A stretch of DNA of 64,000 nt, taken from contig NZ_CP109430.1 in the NCBI RefSeq assembly GCF_036250735.1, positions 1,116,001 to 1,180,000 of the forward strand, written 5' to 3'. This document shows, piece by piece, positions 54,467 to 61,436 of this stretch; position 1 is the stretch's first letter; the number at the start of each line of letters is the position of its first letter. The stretch comes from Streptosporangium sp. NBC_01495. GTDB lineage: Bacteria; Actinomycetota; Actinomycetes; Streptosporangiales; Streptosporangiaceae. The notes below the pieces were generated by a model. The model ran no database searches. It was not told where the DNA came from and saw only the letters and a list, made by a program, of their open reading frames with translations. Made by a program: the position numbers and the translations under genes.

Positions 54467-55555
54467 ATGATCACTCGGATCGAGATCGACGGGTTCAAGT
54501 CCTTCTTGAGCTTCGATCTCGATGTGCCGCCCTTCCTCGCGCTGGTCGGCCCCAACGCGAGCGGCAAGTCGAACCTCTTCGACGCCGTGGGGTTCGTGGC
54601 GGCCGAGATCGAAGGTTCCGGCGGGCTGCTCGGCGCGACCCGCGGGCTGCCGGGCGAGCAGTTCCACCGGGTCGCCCACGGCTCGGCGGTGCCCGGGTTC
54701 GTCGTCTCGGTGGAGGCGCTGGTCACCCCGGAGCCGGGCTCCGTGGTGCCGATCAGGTTCGACGTGGGCGCGGAGATGGTGCTGAAGATCCCCAGATCCA
54801 GCGGGGCCGTCGTCAGCCACGCGGTCCAGCGGATCCCCGAGGAGTTGCTGGAGCTCATGGTCGAGGACCCCGACCCGCAGGGCACGCCCCGCCGTACGGT
54901 CCAGTCGTGGCGCCGATACTCGCCGTCACCGGCGGCGATGCGCCGCCGCTGCCCCTCGGCCAACCGGGGGCCGCTCGCGGCCGACGGCGCGAACCTGGCC
55001 GCGGTGCTCGGGCGGATGGCCGGCACGGAGGCGCTGGCCGATCTCGCGGCCGATCTCGCGGGGGTGGTCCCCGACGTCACCGGGCTGGTGCCGCGCGTCG
55101 AGCGCGGGGAGTGCTCCTTCGACCTGCTCGTCGACGGCCAGGGGGTGGTTCCGGCGGCGCTGCTGTCCGACGGCACCCTGCGGATCCTCGGCCTGCTCGC
55201 CGCCCTGCACGACCCCGATCACCCGGGCACGCTGCTGGTGGAGGAGATCGAGAACGGTGTCCATCCGGCTCGTCTCGGTGAGCTGCTCCGGCGGGTGCGC
55301 CGCCGGATCACCGTGCCGGGGGGTCCCGAGCCGCTGCGGCAGCTCATCCTCACCAGCCAGTCCCCGATCGTCGTCGCGGAGGTCTACCGGACCGAGCCGG
55401 ACGCGCTGACGTTCCTCGACACCGCGGTCCGCGTCGACCCCGACAACGACCGGGTGTCGCGGGTGACCGTGGCCAAGCCGATCCAGCCGGACGGCGAGCC
55501 GGGCACGTTCGTCTCGCCCCGGCAGGTCCGCAAATACCTGGGCGCGGCGGCATGA
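54467..55555 (+). CDS. AAA/ABC-type ATPase (SMC/RecF-like, AAA_21) of a two-gene module
   Basis: A 362-residue ATPase. ITRIEIDGFKSFLSFDLDVP is the RecF/SMC-like N-terminus. LVGPNASGKSNLFDAV is Walker A near residue 28. LLSDGTLRILGLLAAL is an ABC-signature-like helix. TLLVEEIENGVHPARLGELL is Walker B, and LILTSQSPIVV is the switch region with Gln/Ser in place of a His. No nuclease domain is fused. The stop overlaps the next gene by ATGA, so it acts with the DUF4276 protein. ATPase plus Toprim-like partner pairs (as in OLD/PARIS-type systems) often serve in phage defence. That role is inferred, not shown. The ATG at 54467 follows GGGAGAAC. Confidence 0.85.
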   Translation: MITRIEIDGFKSFLSFDLDVPPFLALVGPNASGKSNLFDAVGFVAAEIEGSGGLLGATRGLPGEQFHRVAHGSAVPGFVVSVEALVTPEPGSVVPIRFDVGAEMVLKIPRSSGAVVSHAVQRIPEELLELMVEDPDPQGTPRRTVQSWRRYSPSPAAMRRRCPSANRGPLAADGANLAAVLGRMAGTEALADLAADLAGVVPDVTGLVPRVERGECSFDLLVDGQGVVPAALLSDGTLRILGLLAALHDPDHPGTLLVEEIENGVHPARLGELLRRVRRRITVPGGPEPLRQLILTSQSPIVVAEVYRTEPDALTFLDTAVRVDPDNDRVSRVTVAKPIQPDGEPGTFVSPRQVRKYLGAAA

Positions 55556-56121
55556 GCAGCCGCCCGCTGGTTCCGGGGCTCATCGCGGAGGGGGAGGCCG
55601 ACGAGGGCTTCCTCGGCATCGTGATCTCCAGGCAGCTGCGCGAGCTCACCTGGATGTCGCCGTACGCCGTCGACGTCGAGGCGACGGAGGTCCTCTCCTG
55701 CGACCGGGAGCACATGGTCACCGCGCTGGAGGAGCTCGCCGCCGACTGCCACCTGCTCTTCACGCACGACGACGAGCGGGAGCGCCGCCGCAGGGACGGT
55801 GTTCGCTACCACTCGCACTACCTGGTGCCGGTGATCGGGCTGGGCGAGACGGAGGGCTGGCTGCTCGCCGACCCCGCCGCATGGGCGAAACTGGAGGGCA
55901 GCGACCTCAGCAGGCTGCCCGCGCGGCCCCGCGACGTCGAGAGGATCTCCGACCCGGCCGGGGTGCTGGCCACGACCGTCCCCCGGCGTGGCAAGCCGGC
56001 CCGCGACTACTTCGAGTACATAGGACGCAACATCGACCTCGCCGTTCTGGCCCAGGTGCCCGCCTACGCGAACTGGGTGGCCGAGACGAGGAACGCGTTG
56101 AAGGGACTTGGTTATCTATGA
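55552..56121 (+). CDS. DUF4276 (Toprim-like) partner of the ATPase
   Basis: A 189-residue DUF4276-family protein. The first acidic site is LIAEGEADEGFLGIVISRQL, with Glu residues near 13-17. The second is LLFTHDDERERRR with adjacent Asp residues near 75-76. VPVIGLGETEGWLLAD follows near residue 93. This E ... DxD-like order is that of Toprim folds, which bind Mg2+ and cut or join nucleic acid. It is coupled to the ATPase by ATGA. The reading frame ends 110 bp before gatB, next to a duplicated gatB start sequence. It may be the nuclease or effector of the pair. Confidence 0.82.
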   Translation: MSSRPLVPGLIAEGEADEGFLGIVISRQLRELTWMSPYAVDVEATEVLSCDREHMVTALEELAADCHLLFTHDDERERRRRDGVRYHSHYLVPVIGLGETEGWLLADPAAWAKLEGSDLSRLPARPRDVERISDPAGVLATTVPRRGKPARDYFEYIGRNIDLAVLAQVPAYANWVAETRNALKGLGYL

Positions 56122-56132
56122 AGCAGAAAATG

Positions 56133-56243
56133 GTGAGCGACGATGAGCGCTGAGAGAACCCGACGCAGTGAGCGCAGTGGCGCGCGAGGAACGAGCGCTC
56201 CGCGTAGCGAGCGAGGAGCGGTGAACGACAATGAGCGCTGAGA
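56133..56243 (+). repeat. Duplicated gatB start region flanking a GAGCG-rich element
   Basis: A 23-bp sequence, GTGA(G/A)CGAC(G/A)ATGAGCGCTG plus AGA, occurs at 56133-56155 and at 56221-56243. The second copy contains the gatB ATG. Only two of 23 bases differ. Between them lies a GC-rich stretch of GCGAGCG- and GAACGAGCG-like units typical of dispersed actinobacterial repeats. The first copy opens a 32-codon frame (ATG 56143) without support as a gene. Confidence 0.8.
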
Positions 56244-57736
56244 CGTTGATGCCGTACGACGAGGCGCTGGAGCGCTTCGAGCCGGTGCTGGGCCTGGAGA
56301 CGCACGTCGAGCTGGGCACGGTGTCGAAGATGTTCTGCGGCTGCCCGACCACGTTCGGTGCCCCGCCGAACACGCACGTCTGCCCGGTCTGCCTGGCGCT
56401 GCCCGGCTCGCTGCCGACGGCGAACGTCGCCGCGATCGAGGCGACCATCCGCATCGGCCTGGCGCTCAACTGCTCCATCGCCGAGTGGTGCCGCTTCGCC
56501 CGGAAGAACTACTTCTATCCGGACATGCCGAAGAACTATCAGATCAGCCAGTACGACGAGCCGCTCTGCTTCGACGGCTACCTCGACGTCGAGGTCGACG
56601 GCAGGACCGTCAGGATCGAGATCGAGCGCGTCCACCTGGAGGAGGACACCGGCAAGTCCACCCACGTGGGTGGTGCGACCGGCCGCATCCACGGTGCCGA
56701 CTACTCGATCGTCGACTACAACCGGGCGGGCATCCCGCTGGTGGAGATCGTCACGAAGCCGATCCCGGGGACCGACAGGCTCGCCCCCGAGGTCGCCCGC
56801 GCGTACGGCATCGAGCTACGCGAGCTGGTGCGTGGCCTCGGCGTCTCGGACGTGCGCATGGAGGAGGGCTCCATGCGGTTCGACGTGAACGTCTCCCTCA
56901 TGCCGCGCGGTTCCTCGGAGTGGGGCACCCGCACCGAGACCAAGAACGTCAACTCGCTGCGCAGCGTTGAGCGCTCCGTGCGGGGCGAGATCGAGCGCCA
57001 GGCCGCGATCCTGGCCGACGGCGGCCGGATCATCCAGGAGACCCGCCACTTCCACGAGAACACCGGCACCACCACCTCGGGACGCTCCAAGGAGGAGGCG
57101 CAGGACTACCGCTACTTCCCCGAGCCCGACCTGGTGCCGATCGCCCCCGACCCGGCGTGGGTCGCCACGCTCAAGGCCGCCCTGCCCGAGCTGCCGGGCA
57201 CCCGGCGCAAGCGGCTCCAGCAGGAGTGGGGCGTCTCCGACCTGGACATGGCGGCCATGCACAACGCCGACGCCATCGCCCTGGTCGAGGCGACGGTCGC
57301 CGCGGGCGCCCCGCCCGCGGACGCCCGCAAGTGGTGGATGGGCGAGCTGGCCCGCCGCGCCAACGAGACCGGTCTGCCGCTGAGCACGCTGAGCATCACC
57401 CCCGACCAGATCGCCAGGGTATGCGCGATGGTCGCCGGGGGAGCGCTGAACGACAAGCTGGCCCGCCAGGTGCTTGAGGGCGTGCTGAACGGCGAGGGTT
57501 CTCCCGACGAGGTGGTGGCCGCTCGCGGCCTGCAGATCGTCAACGACGAGGGCGAGCTCATGGAGATCATCGACCAGGTCCTGGCGAGCAACGCCGACGC
57601 GGCCGACAAGGTCCGCAACGGCAAGGTCGCCGCCGTCGGCGCCCTGGTCGGCGGCGTCATGAAGGCCAGCAGGGGCAAGGCCGACGCGGGCCGCGCCCGC
57701 GAGCTCATCCTGGAGCGCCTCGGCGTCTCCGGCTAG
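56231..57736 (+). CDS. gatB: Asp-tRNA(Asn)/Glu-tRNA(Gln) amidotransferase subunit B
   Basis: A 501-residue GatB, which phosphorylates the misacylated tRNA carboxylate and amidates it with ammonia from Gat[21 protein letters not shown] is the family N-terminus with zinc-type cysteines (C-G-C, then [12 protein letters not shown]). [30 protein letters not shown] and the C-terminal YqeY-like domain ([20 protein letters not shown]) follow. The ATG at 56231 lies in the second copy of a duplicated 23-bp sequence, with GAGGAG 12 bp upstream. It is separated from gatCA by the ATPase/DUF4276 module, so its promoter is uncertain. Confidence 0.98.
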   Translation: MSAETLMPYDEALERFEPVLGLETHVELGTVSKMFCGCPTTFGAPPNTHVCPVCLALPGSLPTANVAAIEATIRIGLALNCSIAEWCRFARKNYFYPDMPKNYQISQYDEPLCFDGYLDVEVDGRTVRIEIERVHLEEDTGKSTHVGGATGRIHGADYSIVDYNRAGIPLVEIVTKPIPGTDRLAPEVARAYGIELRELVRGLGVSDVRMEEGSMRFDVNVSLMPRGSSEWGTRTETKNVNSLRSVERSVRGEIERQAAILADGGRIIQETRHFHENTGTTTSGRSKEEAQDYRYFPEPDLVPIAPDPAWVATLKAALPELPGTRRKRLQQEWGVSDLDMAAMHNADAIALVEATVAAGAPPADARKWWMGELARRANETGLPLSTLSITPDQIARVCAMVAGGALNDKLARQVLEGVLNGEGSPDEVVAARGLQIVNDEGELMEIIDQVLASNADAADKVRNGKVAAVGALVGGVMKASRGKADAGRARELILERLGVSG

Positions 57737-57992
57737 TCGGCGTCTCCGGACAACCCGCGCGCGGGGTTTCCCGGAAGCTCACGTGAAGGGCCTGTGGGTG
57801 GCCAACGCGAAGGGTTTCCGGGAGAGCCCGCGCAAAGGCCCCGTTGCTTCGGCGGGGTCCTGGCTCTGGCACCGGGGAAGCGGACACACCCCGGCCATGA
57901 GCAGGCCCCGCACGTTTCCGTAGTGGTCTCGACGACCTCAGGCCACGTCCGGGGCCTTCGCGTGTCCTGGGAACGCCTCGCCGACCGGTTGA
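57737..57992. other. 256-bp convergent gap after gatB
   Basis: CGGCGTCTCCGG from the gatB 3' end (57721-57732) is repeated at 57738-57749. GGCCCCGTTGCTTCGGCGGGG near 57836-57858 could form a weak terminator. Degenerate C/G-rich repeats fill the rest. No gene is supported. Confidence 0.45.
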
Positions 57993-59558
57993 TCAGCGTC
58001 GAAGGAAATCGATCATCTCGGTTCTGGTCTCCTTGTCCGGTTCGACCGACGCCGCCCGCCGCATCCAGTGTCTTGCCTCGTCCGGTACGGCTGAGGTCGG
58101 CCAGGTGGTCAGTGCGGCTAGGGCCGCGCGCCGGATCCGGGTGACCCGGTTGCGCAGGGCCACGTCGATCAGCGCCAGCCCGACGCCGGGGAAGGCCTTC
58201 AGCCCGCCCACGACGGACTCCAGCGCTCGATCCGGCCTGTACTCCTCGCCGATGCCGAGGTGGTCCCCCGGCCCATCGGCCAGATCGGCCAGGGGAAGGA
58301 GTCGTTCGGCCAGGTCGCTGAGCTGTTCGGCCTCCTCGGCGGTGGCGAGCCTGATGGCGTGGTACCAGACGAACTCGTCCAGCGGATCGGTGTTCAGGCG
58401 GGCGACGATCTGCGGGACCACCCGCAGACGAAGTCCGTCGGCGGCCCACATCGCGCGGCTGAAATCGGCATGGTGTGGATCGGCCAGGCACCCCAGCACG
58501 AGGTCGTCCCACCGAGGTTGAACGACGAGGTCCTCGTAGCGGCGGCGGAGTCGCGCGATCACGTCCGGCGGCCAGGGTGGATCGTCGCCGGGCTCGCGCA
58601 GGAAGGCCAGGATTCTCAGGACGGCGTCCAGCCTGCCGAGCGTGGCCCGCCGGTCGGTGAGGAGGTCGGCGAGGCGATGCATGGCCGGTACGGCGTCGGC
58701 GTAGTCGCCCATGTCCTCGGCCGGGCCGCCCAGCGCCAGAGCGGCCAGGATGCCCGCGGCGCCGTCCAGCAAGGCGTCGTCGACGTCCGGTTCCAGCAGG
58801 GCCGAGTACAGGTCGCCGGTCGTGGCCGCGAGGTGGGCCAGGTACTCGTTCATGATCCCGTTGCGGAAGCCGTCGCGGAGCAGCCAGGCCTTGATCTGCG
58901 GATCGTCGCACCCCTTGAGTCGTTCCACCGCGTGGATGCGGCCCCAGTCCCGCACTCGGCGGGCCAGTTCGTAGGTGGCGCGCTGGTGGTCGGGCTGGGT
59001 GCGCCGCAGGGCGACCGCCGCGTACAGGGTGAGCTCCTCCAGCGTGCCGAGCAGGAGCAACAGCTCCCGGTCCCGCTCGTCCCCGCAGGCGCCGAGAAGC
59101 ACAATGCCGATCTTGACGGCGTCGCGGCGGGTGCCGTGCTCGGCCAGATGCCGTCCGACCGCGCCAATCCTGTCTCTGGGAAGTCGTTGTCGCCGGATCC
59201 GGTCGATGAGATCGTCGGCGATGCCGAGCGCCGAGACGATGCCCAGCCGGTCGTGCAGCCGCAGCAGATCGTCGTGGGCGGGGTCATCGGTGACGAGCCC
59301 GCCGAGCAGGCCGGCGATCTCGACGACGGCGTCGTCGTCGGGTTGGGTACCGAAGTGATGTGTCTGGATGCCGTCCATGACGACGCTGCTGATGAACGGC
59401 TCGTCGCCGGTGGGGCGGGGCTGGTCGTCGGGGAGCCGGTGGGCCTCCTCGGGCCACGGGCCGGGGCCGTACCGCAGGGACATCGCGAGCGCGTGAGCGA
59501 GGAAGGTGGGGCGATCATCGAGGGGATCGTCGCCCAGCTTCCACGTGCCGGGGTTCAC
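57993..59558 (-). CDS. Unknown 521-residue protein, helical-repeat-like
   Basis: I do not recognise this protein. It is almost wholly alpha-helical by composition, with Leu/Ala/Arg/Asp-rich helices of about 30-40 residues in succession (RDAVKIGIVLLGACGDERDR, LLLLLGTLEELTLYAAVALR, PEDMGDYADAV-like segments, DVALRNRVTRIRRAALAALT). This pattern suggests HEAT/ARM-type repeats as in scaffold proteins. No catalytic motif, signal or membrane segment is visible. The start is uncertain: GTG 59558 (NPGTWKLGDDP) is preferred, and a TTG at 59630 would add 24 residues of poor quality. It is convergent with gatB and divergent from the sigma factor gene. Confidence 0.6.
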   Translation of the reverse strand: MNPGTWKLGDDPLDDRPTFLAHALAMSLRYGPGPWPEEAHRLPDDQPRPTGDEPFISSVVMDGIQTHHFGTQPDDDAVVEIAGLLGGLVTDDPAHDDLLRLHDRLGIVSALGIADDLIDRIRRQRLPRDRIGAVGRHLAEHGTRRDAVKIGIVLLGACGDERDRELLLLLGTLEELTLYAAVALRRTQPDHQRATYELARRVRDWGRIHAVERLKGCDDPQIKAWLLRDGFRNGIMNEYLAHLAATTGDLYSALLEPDVDDALLDGAAGILAALALGGPAEDMGDYADAVPAMHRLADLLTDRRATLGRLDAVLRILAFLREPGDDPPWPPDVIARLRRRYEDLVVQPRWDDLVLGCLADPHHADFSRAMWAADGLRLRVVPQIVARLNTDPLDEFVWYHAIRLATAEEAEQLSDLAERLLPLADLADGPGDHLGIGEEYRPDRALESVVGGLKAFPGVGLALIDVALRNRVTRIRRAALAALTTWPTSAVPDEARHWMRRAASVEPDKETRTEMIDFLRR

Positions 59559-59876
59559 CGGCTGGGGCGGTGGCCGCCCTTCCTGTAGGTCATGCCCGCC
59601 ATGATGACCTATCGGGAGCCCGGATCGCAATCACGGGCCCCCACCCGGGCCGACGGCAGGGACTGCGGACAACCGTTCCCCGCGCCGACAGCGCCTCGGC
59701 GAACGCGCCGATCCCGCCGAGAGCGGCACCGATCGTCGCAGGTGCCGGGCGGATCCGCCGCTGAGGTGACGCGCGCATCCTCGGCGCTTGCTGTTGCCCG
59801 TCTGAATTGCTGTCACACCACGAAATATCCGGACACCTACTCTCATGTGACGTTCCTGTACTGGAAGGACGAGGAT
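59559..59876. promoter_or_regulatory. 318-bp divergent region upstream of the sigma factor gene
   Basis: GTCACA (59812-59817) and TGTGAC (59846-59851) form a 6-bp inverted repeat enclosing AT-rich GAAATATCC, a plausible control site for the sigma factor gene. GGAAGGACGAGG just before 59877 gives the ribosome site. No gene is supported in the rest. Confidence 0.4.
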
Positions 59877-60428
59877 GTGGGAGTACCGGAGCCCCGGCGG
59901 CGCTTCGAGGAGATCTATACGGAGCACTACGCGGCAGTCTCCAGCTACGTCCGGCGGCGCACCGACCACCACGACGCCGCCGCCGACGTGATCGCGGAGA
60001 CGTTCACGACGGCGTGGCGGCGGCTCGCCGACGTGCCGTCCGGTGACGGGGCCAGACTCTGGCTGTACGGCGTGGCCAGGCGCACCCTGGCCAACCACCG
60101 CCGCGGCGAGTCACGCAGGGCGGCCCTGACGTTGCGCCTGCGCGAGGAGCTCACCACCTGGGCCGGCTCGGTGGTGAACCAGGTACCCGAGGTCACCCGC
60201 GAAGCGTTCATGCGCCTGTCCGACGACGACAGGGAACTGCTGTCGCTCGCCGGCTGGGAGGGGCTAGACAACGCCGAGATCGCCAAGGTGCTGGGCTGCT
60301 CGCGCATGGCCGTACGGCAGCGCCTGCATCGCGCCCGCAAGCGTCTCGCCGTCGAGCTGGCCGCCGCCGACGTCGATCTCAACAAATACGGCTCGCGAGC
60401 CGTCAGCCTCGCAGGGGAGAACGCGTGA
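59877..60428 (+). CDS. RNA polymerase ECF-type sigma factor
   Basis: A 183-residue sigma-70 family protein of ECF size. Region 2 covers about 8-75: RFEEIYTEHYAAVSSYVRRR, then AAADVIAETFTTAWRRLADV and ARLWLYGVARRTLANHRR. Region 4 covers about 118-165: RLSDDDRELLSLAGWEGLDN, AEIAKVLGCSRMAVRQRLHR, a helix-turn-helix for the -35 element. There is no C-terminal extension. The GTG at 59877 follows GGAAGGACGAGG. The stop overlaps the next gene by GTGA, and that gene encodes a membrane protein, the usual arrangement for a sigma factor and its regulator. Target promoters are unknown. Confidence 0.9.
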   Translation: MGVPEPRRRFEEIYTEHYAAVSSYVRRRTDHHDAAADVIAETFTTAWRRLADVPSGDGARLWLYGVARRTLANHRRGESRRAALTLRLREELTTWAGSVVNQVPEVTREAFMRLSDDDRELLSLAGWEGLDNAEIAKVLGCSRMAVRQRLHRARKRLAVELAAADVDLNKYGSRAVSLAGENA

Positions 60429-61324
60429 ACACCGACGTCGGCGAAGTCGTCAATCGTCTCGCCCCCGACCCGGGCCCCGGCCTGACCCCGGTCGCGCGGG
60501 AGATGATGAGCATGATCATGGATGCGGAGCCCGTACCCGCCACCCCCCGCATGAGGTGGCGCCCTCTCGTCGCACTCCCGCTCGCCGCGGCGGTTCTGGC
60601 GGCGGGCTGGGCGATCCCCTCGATCCTGAGCACCGCGCCCGCCTCCGCGCTCGACATCAAGGAGGAGGGCGACTACTACGTCATCGAGGTCAAGGACCTG
60701 TACACCCAGCCCGAGGTGTACGAGAGCCAGCTGAGGGGGGCCGGCCTCGACATCTCGCTGCGGGTCGTGCCCGTGTCGCCGAGCAGCGTCGGCGACATCG
60801 TCCAGAACTCGCCCGATGGCAACGTCGTCCCCAGATCGCCCGGCGGCGACGTCCGGGACGGCTTCGTCCACCAGGACAAGATCAAGACCATTGACCGGTC
60901 CGGACAGTGCGAAAAGCCGGCCGGCTGCCCGATCGGCGTGAAGGTCCTCAAGAACTTCATCGGTTCGGCGGAGGTCATTCTCGGCCGGGAAGGTCGTCCC
61001 GGTGAGGAGTACCAGGTCATCACCGGCTTCGACTCGCGCGGCGAACCCATGCACTGCGTGCCGTTCCGCAACAGGCCTGTGAGCGAGGTGCGGGCGATGC
61101 TGAAGGAGCGCGGGCTGGTCGTCGACGAGTTCGCGATCGTTGACCCCGATCCCGCCAAGCCGGGCCAGGACCCGGAGGTCAGGACGTCGGTGCCCGACTC
61201 CATGTACGTGACCGGCGGCTTTTTGATCAAGTTCGGCAAGACCTCCCTCCAGGTCGCCGACGCGCCGATGCCCGCCGAGACGGTGAAGACGCTGAACCAG
61301 AAGCAGGGCTGCGCGACGGGCTGA
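60425..61324 (+). CDS. Membrane-anchored protein coupled to the sigma factor (putative anti-sigma or co-regulator)
   Basis: A 299-residue protein. A cytoplasmic N-terminus of about 40 residues (TDVGEVVNRLAPDPGPGLTP) precedes one membrane helix (WRPLVALPLAAAVLAAGWAI) at about 45-64. An extracytoplasmic domain follows, with cysteines in the order C ... CEKPAGC ... C and a segment VSEVRAMLKERGLVVDEFAI resembling half of a PASTA unit. The N-terminus lacks the HxxxCxxC zinc motif of ZAS anti-sigma factors. The GTG start overlaps the sigma stop by 4 nt, so they are coupled. Anti-sigma action is inferred from position and topology only. Confidence 0.65.
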   Translation: MNTDVGEVVNRLAPDPGPGLTPVAREMMSMIMDAEPVPATPRMRWRPLVALPLAAAVLAAGWAIPSILSTAPASALDIKEEGDYYVIEVKDLYTQPEVYESQLRGAGLDISLRVVPVSPSSVGDIVQNSPDGNVVPRSPGGDVRDGFVHQDKIKTIDRSGQCEKPAGCPIGVKVLKNFIGSAEVILGREGRPGEEYQVITGFDSRGEPMHCVPFRNRPVSEVRAMLKERGLVVDEFAIVDPDPAKPGQDPEVRTSVPDSMYVTGGFLIKFGKTSLQVADAPMPAETVKTLNQKQGCATG

Positions 61325-61436
61325 CCCGGCGAGCTTCGGGCCCCGGGGGGCTGACGGGGTCGCCGTTTGAGCGGATGACGCGGCCCTTGGGACAGCCCGA
61401 GAAGTGAATCACTCTCCGCTACCGAAGAGGAAGTCC

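Noticed and set aside
56143..56241. 32-codon frame starting at the duplicated gatB-like ATG
   Set aside because: It consists of Ser/Arg/Glu/Gly from the GAGCG-rich repeat and has no independent evidence of expression.
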